From positions 1 through 13,116 of the forward strand of contig CAIYTD010000013.1 in assembly GCA_903928955.1 (NCBI GenBank): 13,116 bases of DNA. Reading direction: 5' to 3'. Below are positions 7,988-13,116 of this stretch, in pieces (position 1 is the first letter of the stretch; the number at the start of each line of letters is the position of its first letter). A program made the translations under genes and the position numbers. Source of the DNA: Oligoflexia bacterium. GTDB lineage: Bacteria > Bdellovibrionota > UBA1018. The notes below the pieces were generated by a model. The model did no database searches. It was not told the DNA's origin and saw only the letters and a list, made by a program, of their open reading frames with translations.

Positions 7988-9235
7988 TTATTCCAAATTT
8001 TTTAAATAATTCAATGACTCCAAAGAGCTTAATCGACTCGCCGGATTAGGATCTAACATCCTATAAATCAGATAATCCAGAGAATTCACTCGTGGAATCT
8101 GGATTGGACCAGTGACTCCGCTAGAACAATAAATTTCACAATTCTCGCATAAATTTTCATAACTCGTCAAAATATTGAGACTTTTCAGAGTAGGAAGCTC
8201 CCATGGAGGAGCTGGATTTTTAGCCGGCATGCAGCCCGCCCGCCCTAAGGTAGGGTGAAGTTTAAAATAAAGAGTCATACCTAGGGCCCATACATCGGTC
8301 TTTAATGCGCTGATCCTATTGATTACACCTAACTGAAGTCGCTCTGGAGGTAAATAGCGAAGAGTAGAGTTTTGAAGATTATGTAATTGCCTATTAATCT
8401 CCACATCATTTAAATCGCCCAATTTCAAAGCTCCTCCAAAATCTGCCAAATGTGCGGATACTTCGACTCCTTTCCATTGGGTTAAGATATTCTCAGGTTT
8501 TACATCACGATGAATAATATTTAGCTGATGCATTGCAACCATCTGACTAAGTAACTGATGAGTAATTTTTTTTAGATTTTGTTCCAGGGGGACTTTAAAA
8601 TTGACAAAAGAACCACCATCGTAATAAGGCTGAATCACATGAAAAAATGGTTCTAAATTACTATTTTCTCTGACTTCTATTATTTCCCCAGGATCTGCTA
8701 TTTCCGAATGAGCATGAAATATCTCTCTTTGAATTTCAAGCTCCCTCACGTGATTCTTTTTATTCTCAATCCCCTTGATATCCCATCCTGCGTAAACTGC
8801 AGATTTACCGCCACTAAAAAGATCATGCAAATTCACCGAAAAATAAATATTTTTAAACCTGCCTATGCCAACGACTAGATTCATCCAATCTAATATTACT
8901 CTCCGATCTGGAAGAATCCAAACTCGAGAAGGCAACACATCTGAACATTGACTTAAATAATTATCATTAAAATAATAAGGAAAATAACCAATAAAATTAC
9001 CTGAGTGAATTACTGGAAATATTTTTTTATAAACAAAGTGAGTCAATATTTGCTTAATATTTCCTGAGCAACCCCCTCTATGCAATTGAAATCTTAATTT
9101 TTGAATAGAGGGAAGTATTGTTTCAACTGCCTTTTCTACATCCACCTCTTGATCTTGTGGTACTGCAAAACAATAATCCACACTACTAAAAACTAGAAAA
9201 ACAGTTAAAAACAATTTAATTTCATTGAACTTCAT
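7988..9235 (-). CDS. Predicted exported Ser/Thr protein kinase (complete kinase domain behind a signal peptide)
   Basis: A 415-residue protein from the ATG at 9235. The frame extends to a TTG at 9274, but that lies inside a hairpin and would bury the signal peptide. Residues 1-24 look like a Sec signal (basic start, hydrophobic core, DYCFA/VPQ junction). About 25-115 is unassigned. The eukaryote-like kinase domain then runs to the end: glycine-rich-loop candidate G123-x-G125-x-F127, candidate beta3 lysine K154 (alignment here uncertain), catalytic HRDVKPEN with D244, K246 and N249, metal-binding DFG at 265-267, PPE at 296-298, DVWALG with D314, and R401 near the end. All core catalytic residues except possibly the beta3 lysine are plainly present, so activity is plausible. 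Odd: a C363-x2-C366-x3-C370 cluster in an insertion of the C-lobe. No transmembrane helix beyond the signal was seen. It probably shares a transcript with the coiled-coil gene upstream. Substrate and location are not known. Confidence 0.85.
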   Translation of the reverse strand: MKFNEIKLFLTVFLVFSSVDYCFAVPQDQEVDVEKAVETILPSIQKLRFQLHRGGCSGNIKQILTHFVYKKIFPVIHSGNFIGYFPYYFNDNYLSQCSDVLPSRVWILPDRRVILDWMNLVVGIGRFKNIYFSVNLHDLFSGGKSAVYAGWDIKGIENKKNHVRELEIQREIFHAHSEIADPGEIIEVRENSNLEPFFHVIQPYYDGGSFVNFKVPLEQNLKKITHQLLSQMVAMHQLNIIHRDVKPENILTQWKGVEVSAHLADFGGALKLGDLNDVEINRQLHNLQNSTLRYLPPERLQLGVINRISALKTDVWALGMTLYFKLHPTLGRAGCMPAKNPAPPWELPTLKSLNILTSYENLCENCEIYCSSGVTGPIQIPRVNSLDYLIYRMLDPNPASRLSSLESLNYLKNLE

Positions 9236-9263
9236 ACTACAAAGAACTACTTCATTTATTCCA

Positions 9264-9287
9264 AAGTACTTCAAAAGTGAAGTACTT
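9264..9287 (-). other. Perfect 10-bp inverted repeat (hairpin) between two exported-protein genes
   Basis: AAGTACTTCA at 9264-9273 and its exact reverse complement at 9278-9287 are separated by 4 bases. In minus-strand RNA the stem would form 2 bases after the stop of the coiled-coil gene and 28 bases before the ATG of the kinase gene. Only a very short T tract follows on that strand, so it is a poor intrinsic terminator. A partial terminator, an RNA-stability or processing hairpin, or an operator are alternatives. Confidence 0.55.
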
Positions 9288-9289
9288 AT

Positions 9290-10270
9290 TTATTTAGACG
9301 GCGAAATAAAAAGCTTACTCAATAGTCCTGAAATTCCTCCAGCTCCTATTGTAGGACTGCTACTACAAACTGAAGAATCAGGGGATGCTAAACTTGTAGA
9401 AGGACTATTAGGAAGGTAACTTAATAATTCACTTCCTTGTCTTTTTGCTAATGGATTTTTAAGAATTTCTTTTGCGCAATATTTTGCCTGATTTTCTAAT
9501 GTACTATTATCGAATCCATATCTAATAAAATTGATAATATTTCCTTTTGTGTACCTACTAATAACTGCTGCGGTTCTATTCTGAATTTTATCTTCGATTG
9601 CCCTTACTAGATTCAGAGTATTAAATTTTTGATATTCAGATATGCTCTTATTTATTTTAAGTAACTCTTCTCTTTTATCAGATATACCCTCTAATACCCT
9701 AGTTTTTTTCATATTAAAATTAATATTACTGATCTTTTCTTGATCATATAATTGATTTATATTTTCTATTATTTCCGCTTCTCTGTTTGGTTTGTTCTTT
9801 CTCTTTTCTGTATCTTGTTTTTTATTTGCATCAAACGAATTAATAAAATTCATTTGTTCACTAAAATTTAGAGCTAATTCGTCTTCTAAAATCTGCCTAT
9901 TATTTTTAAATTTTTTCGAATCAACTTCAAAATCATGATTTAGTTTGTTTAGCGCAATTTCTAATTTTTTTATTCCATCTAAAAGAGCTTGTTGATTCAT
10001 TTTTTTGAATTCTAAATCTTTTTTATGTCTATTATGATTATAAGCTATTAAGTTTATATCTCTCGCATTTTCTGCTTTAAGAGATTTAAAAATTTCAGCT
10101 TTTTCTTCATTATTTGTACTTCTAGTAATTCTACCAATAACATAGTCATGCATAATACCAGAGCAAACCTGGAGATCTACGTTTCCATCAGCAAAAGAAA
10201 AATTCGATCCTAAAAAAGCCGTTAAAAAACAAATTGATACCGTAAAATTAGAAATTTTTTTAATAGTCAT
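9290..10270 (-). CDS. Exported coiled-coil protein, unknown function
   Basis: A 326-residue protein with no recognised domain. Residues 1-27 form a likely signal peptide (MTIKKI, hydrophobic core, cleavage after NFSFA). Residues about 55-235 are highly charged, rich in Lys, Asn, Glu and Ile/Leu, and look like long alpha-helical coiled coil. A Ser/Pro-rich segment at about 289-307 is followed by a short Gly/Leu-rich tail. Three cysteines lie in the mature part (36, 265, 302). The gene is clearly more A+T-rich than its neighbours (13 of 60 G/C in 9961-10020), which could mean transfer or relaxed constraint. The ATG at 10270 has no strong ribosome-binding site. It lies 54 bases upstream of the kinase gene on the same strand and is probably co-transcribed with it. 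A periplasmic or secreted location is inferred; a role as partner or substrate of the kinase is speculation. Confidence 0.7.
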   Translation of the reverse strand: MTIKKISNFTVSICFLTAFLGSNFSFADGNVDLQVCSGIMHDYVIGRITRSTNNEEKAEIFKSLKAENARDINLIAYNHNRHKKDLEFKKMNQQALLDGIKKLEIALNKLNHDFEVDSKKFKNNRQILEDELALNFSEQMNFINSFDANKKQDTEKRKNKPNREAEIIENINQLYDQEKISNINFNMKKTRVLEGISDKREELLKINKSISEYQKFNTLNLVRAIEDKIQNRTAAVISRYTKGNIINFIRYGFDNSTLENQAKYCAKEILKNPLAKRQGSELLSYLPNSPSTSLASPDSSVCSSSPTIGAGGISGLLSKLFISPSK

Positions 10271-10470
10271 AATAACTTAATTTAAATGCATATCAAATGC
10301 CAGATAGCTCATCATGTAATCTTCAGTATTTATAAATAGTTAGTAGATAAATTAAATATATTTATATGAAGTAGTTTTTGACAGGTGACTAACTCAATCA
10401 CTCCAGAATATGCTTACCCATCCACCTTAAATCTTGCGCAACATTCTTAACAGCGATATGCATTCACCCC
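10271..10470. other. Divergent intergenic region between the exported-protein genes and the transsulfuration operon
   Basis: Two hundred bases separate divergent genes, so promoters for both directions should lie here. The left part is very A+T-rich. A perfect plus-strand TTGACA sits at 10378-10383, but the best downstream CAGAAT (10404-10409) is 20 bases away, longer than the usual 16-18, so I do not call a promoter. I saw no riboswitch-like (S-box or similar) structure ahead of the cysteine-synthesis genes and no terminator. Confidence 0.4.
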
Positions 10471-11859
10471 ATGGTTTATGAAAATGTACTGAAAGTCATA
10501 GGAAATACCCCAATCATTCGACTCAATCGAGTCACTCAAGGCGGATTGGCTCAATTTTTTGTTAAACTTGAATTTATGAATCCCGGGGGATCTATTAAGG
10601 ACAGAATTGGCTGGTGGATGATTGAAGATGCAGAAAAAAAGGGCATGCTTCAGCCAGGTGGAACCATTGTAGAAGGAACCAGTGGAAATACAGGTGTAGG
10701 ACTAGCCCTTGCAGCAGCAATCAAAGGCTATAAATGCATCTTTGTCCTTCCAGATAAAATGTCTACAGAAAAAATTAGAAATTTGCGCGCCTTTGGCGCA
10801 AAAGTCGTTGTCACTCCCACTGCCGTAGAGCCAGACGACCCTAGAAGTTACTATCAAGTTTCTCGAAGACTTGCCCGGGAAACGCCTAACGCGTTTTACA
10901 TTAACCAGTACGACAATCTCTCCAATCGGGAAGCTCATTATAAGATGACGGGACCAGAGATTTTAACTCAAATGCCAGACATCGATGTTTTTGTGGCAGG
11001 CATCGGTACAGGTGGGACCATTTGTGGGGTAGGAAAGTACATCAAAGAGAATAAACCCTCCTGTCAAGTAGTCGCAGTAGACCCCGTAGGTTCCATCGTC
11101 TATGAATACTTTAAGACCGGCAAACTCCGAAACGCTCCCAAAACCTATAAAATTGAAGGCATTGGAGAAGATTTCATTCCAAAAAACTATGACTTCTCAG
11201 TCATTGACGACATGGTCCAAGTAGAGGATATGGAATCCTTTCTGATGACTCGAGATCTCTTAACTAAGGAAGGACTTTACTCCGGAATTTCAAGTGGCTC
11301 TGCAGTAGTAGGAGCCATGAAATGGATCCGAGAACAGCACCCCCAATGGAATGACAAAAATGTATTGATAGTACTTCCTGATAGTGGGAGTCGATACCTC
11401 TCCAAAGCATTTAACGATGACTGGATGAGGGAGGCTGGATTTTTAGGCAAGCCTTCGCTCGGAACAGTGGCTGACCTGCTACATATGACCACTAACACCC
11501 GTCATCCGATTATTATTGCGAATCAGTCAGAAAAAATTTCTGCAGTAATAGAGCGGATGAAAGAAAAAGATATCAGTCAACTTCCAGTATCTGACTCTGA
11601 AGGCTGGATCAAAGGTGTGGTTACTGAAGGCGCTATACTTGCGGCACTTTACGAGGGAAAAATCAAATCAGGAGACCCCATTGAACCCTTAGTCGATCCA
11701 TCTATTGAATTTGTTACACCTGAAGATCCCGTTGAAAAAGTATCGCGCTTAGTCACAGCGGGAAAAACACCATTAGTGACTGACCCTCAAAAACAAGGAG
11801 AATTTTTAGCCATCATTACAAAAATTGATTTGTTAACTTATCTAGGAACTCGCCCATGA
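10471..11859 (+). CDS. cbs: Cystathionine beta-synthase with C-terminal CBS-domain pair
   Basis: PLP enzyme of 462 residues predicted to condense serine with homocysteine to cystathionine, the first transsulfuration step, in the cytoplasm. The catalytic fold II domain spans about 1-330: SIKDR with PLP lysine K43, the substrate loop TSGNTG (70-75), the phosphate-binding GTGGT (179-183), EGIGEDFIP (229-237) and LPDSGSRYLSKAFNDDWM (302-319), the last two favouring cystathionine beta-synthase over cysteine synthase. Residues about 335-460 are two CBS motifs, which in relatives bind adenosyl ligands and regulate activity. There is no N-terminal heme domain like that of the human enzyme. The ATG at 10471 gives the normal family N-terminus (IGNTPIIRLNR) but has no ribosome-binding site (CACCCC just before it), so translation may be leaderless or weak. 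It overlaps the next gene by ATGA. Confidence 0.93.
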   Translation: MVYENVLKVIGNTPIIRLNRVTQGGLAQFFVKLEFMNPGGSIKDRIGWWMIEDAEKKGMLQPGGTIVEGTSGNTGVGLALAAAIKGYKCIFVLPDKMSTEKIRNLRAFGAKVVVTPTAVEPDDPRSYYQVSRRLARETPNAFYINQYDNLSNREAHYKMTGPEILTQMPDIDVFVAGIGTGGTICGVGKYIKENKPSCQVVAVDPVGSIVYEYFKTGKLRNAPKTYKIEGIGEDFIPKNYDFSVIDDMVQVEDMESFLMTRDLLTKEGLYSGISSGSAVVGAMKWIREQHPQWNDKNVLIVLPDSGSRYLSKAFNDDWMREAGFLGKPSLGTVADLLHMTTNTRHPIIIANQSEKISAVIERMKEKDISQLPVSDSEGWIKGVVTEGAILAALYEGKIKSGDPIEPLVDPSIEFVTPEDPVEKVSRLVTAGKTPLVTDPQKQGEFLAIITKIDLLTYLGTRP

Positions 11860-13013
11860 AAAATTCAGATGCTCCCTATCAATTCGGTACACTTGCCATC
11901 CATGCCGGCCAACCCCCAGAGCCGACTACTGGCGCAGTCATGACTCCTATTTTTCAAACGAGCACTTACGCTCAAAAATCACCCGGAAAACATCAAGGTT
12001 ACGAATACTCTCGCACCGACAATCCCACGCGTACAGCCTACCAAACCTGTATTGCTGCTTTAGAAAATGCACAGCATGCTTTGGCATTTTCATCTGGGTT
12101 GGCTACAACGGATGCCATTCTTCATACTTTGAAACCAGGCGACCATGTAATCTCGTGTGACGACGTTTATGGCGGCACTTTTCGAATTTTTGATAAAGTT
12201 TTTAAAAAAATGGGAATTGAATTTTCATTTATTGACCTTTCAGACCTCAAAAAAGCAGAAGCAGCCTTTCGCCCCGCAACTCGAATGATCTGGATGGAAA
12301 GCCCTACTAATCCGATGCTTAAAATTTTAGATATTGGGAGCCTCACAGCAATAGCGAAGCGCAAGAACGCGATCTCAGTAGTAGATAATACGTTTATGAG
12401 TCCCTACTTTCAGAAACCACTTCAACTGGGCGCAGACCTTGTTGTTCATAGTATCACCAAATATATTAATGGCCATAGTGATGTGGTCGGGGGCATGCTC
12501 GCAACTAATAATAACCAGCTCTATCAGGAACTTAAATTTTTTCAAAACGCTATCGGAGCAGTTCCAGCTCCCATGGACTGCTTTCTTGTCATGCGTGGAA
12601 TTAAAACTCTTCATGTTAGGATGGAACGACATGCTCAAAATGCAATAGAAATTGCGCGATTTCTCGAAAAGCATCCTCGCATAGAAAGAGTGATCTATCC
12701 TGGTCTAGAGTCTCACCCACAACATTGTCTTGCTCGAAAGCAAATGTCTGGATTCGGAGGAATGATTTCATTTTTTATTCGAGGAGGATTACAAGACGCT
12801 CGAAATTTTTTAGAAAAAGTTAGAATTTTCACCCTTGCTGAAAGCTTGGGTGGCGTAGAGTCTCTCATTGAACATCCAGCCATCATGACTCATGCTAGTA
12901 TCCCTGCAGAATCGCGACAAGCACTAGGAATTCATGATAATTTAATCAGAATGAGTATTGGAATTGAAGACCTATCAGACTTAAAAGATGATTTAAACCA
13001 AGCATTATACTGA
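11856..13013 (+). CDS. Cystathionine gamma-lyase (Cys/Met metabolism PLP enzyme)
   Basis: A 385-residue PLP-dependent enzyme of the Cys/Met metabolism family (fold I). Next to cystathionine beta-synthase it is best read as cystathionine gamma-lyase, splitting cystathionine into cysteine, 2-oxobutyrate and ammonia. Seen: YSRTDNPTR (51-59) contacting the PLP phosphate of the neighbouring subunit, SSGLAT (79-84), Y105 stacking on the PLP ring, D177 in VVDNTF, the PLP lysine K202 in HSITKYINGHSDVVGG, and SLGGVESLIEHPAIMTHASI (330-349). Length is normal. The start overlaps the cbs stop by 4 bases (ATGA), with AGGA upstream inside cbs, so the pair is translationally coupled. Cystathionine gamma-synthase or another family member cannot be excluded from sequence alone, but the partner gene argues for the lyase. 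Confidence 0.9.
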   Translation: MKNSDAPYQFGTLAIHAGQPPEPTTGAVMTPIFQTSTYAQKSPGKHQGYEYSRTDNPTRTAYQTCIAALENAQHALAFSSGLATTDAILHTLKPGDHVISCDDVYGGTFRIFDKVFKKMGIEFSFIDLSDLKKAEAAFRPATRMIWMESPTNPMLKILDIGSLTAIAKRKNAISVVDNTFMSPYFQKPLQLGADLVVHSITKYINGHSDVVGGMLATNNNQLYQELKFFQNAIGAVPAPMDCFLVMRGIKTLHVRMERHAQNAIEIARFLEKHPRIERVIYPGLESHPQHCLARKQMSGFGGMISFFIRGGLQDARNFLEKVRIFTLAESLGGVESLIEHPAIMTHASIPAESRQALGIHDNLIRMSIGIEDLSDLKDDLNQALY

Positions 13014-13116
13014 ACTCATTTCATTAAAAGCTGGTTTGGTCACCGTGCGTCGTGCATGCGTCGTCGTGTCCACCTGATAAATCTATTATTTGACTAAATT
13101 TATATATTATATTATA
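13014..13116. other. Non-coding right end with a short G+C-rich tandem repeat
   Basis: After the lyase stop there are about 100 bases without a gene. TGCGTCGT occurs at 13046-13053 and again at 13057-13064, with a GCATGC palindrome bridging the copies, in a small G+C-rich island inside A+T-rich DNA. No hairpin with a T run was seen, so no terminator is called. The last 40 bases are nearly all A and T. Confidence 0.4.

Noticed and set aside
9236..9274. Kinase start at TTG 9274
   Set aside because: It is a TTG inside a perfect hairpin, adds 13 residues in front of a well-formed signal peptide and has no ribosome-binding site.
10378..10409. Promoter for cystathionine beta-synthase from TTGACA to CAGAAT
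   Set aside because: The spacer is 20 bases, outside the usual range, and no better -10 box lies at 16-18 bases.
13090..13116. Plus-strand promoter TTGACT followed after 17 bases by TATA at the window edge
   Set aside because: The -10 box is cut off by the edge and the surrounding DNA is almost pure A/T, where such matches arise easily.

Overview
The window reads as chromosomal DNA from an aerobic Gram-negative bacterium with moderately low G+C. Its left half is a minus-strand operon for alternative complex III (ACIII), the quinol:cytochrome c/oxidase oxidoreductase that replaces cytochrome bc1 in several phyla (Bacteroidota, Myxococcota, Bdellovibrionota, Planctomycetota and others). Lipobox and Sec/Tat-type signals fit a diderm cell. 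I favour a Bdellovibrionota/Myxococcota-like host, but the sequence alone does not settle this.

Layout. Positions 1-7084 (minus strand, transcribed right to left) carry actA-actB-actC-actD-actE-actF in canonical order, with overlaps or tiny gaps; actF runs off the left edge. Together they encode a pentaheme cytochrome (ActA), a large Fe-S subunit (ActB), two NrfD-like quinol-binding membrane subunits (ActC, ActF), a small two-helix membrane subunit (ActD) and a monoheme lipoprotein cytochrome (ActE). ActB carries an extra N-terminal four-cysteine motif that I would not expect in this family. Positions 7085-7585 hold no intact gene and look like decayed coding DNA on one or both strands.

Positions 7586-10270 (minus strand) form an accessory block of three predicted exported proteins: a small cysteine-containing hydrophilic protein with a good sigma70-type promoter of its own, a complete Ser/Thr protein kinase domain behind a signal peptide, and a lysine/asparagine-rich coiled-coil protein. 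The coiled-coil gene is much more A+T-rich than the act genes (13 of 60 bases G/C in 9961-10020, against 27 of 60 in 3481-3540, counted by hand). A protein kinase preceded by an export signal, next to an exported coiled-coil protein, is the best candidate here for an undescribed system.

Positions 10471-13013 (plus strand) are a two-gene transsulfuration operon: cystathionine beta-synthase with a C-terminal CBS-domain pair, overlapping by 4 bases a cystathionine gamma-lyase-type enzyme. Together they would convert homocysteine plus serine to cysteine. The last 100 bases are non-coding.

Several starts were moved from the longest possible reading frame to an internal ATG where a ribosome-binding site or signal peptide argued for it (actD, actE, the small exported protein, the kinase). 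No tRNA, rRNA, CRISPR array or insertion sequence was seen.
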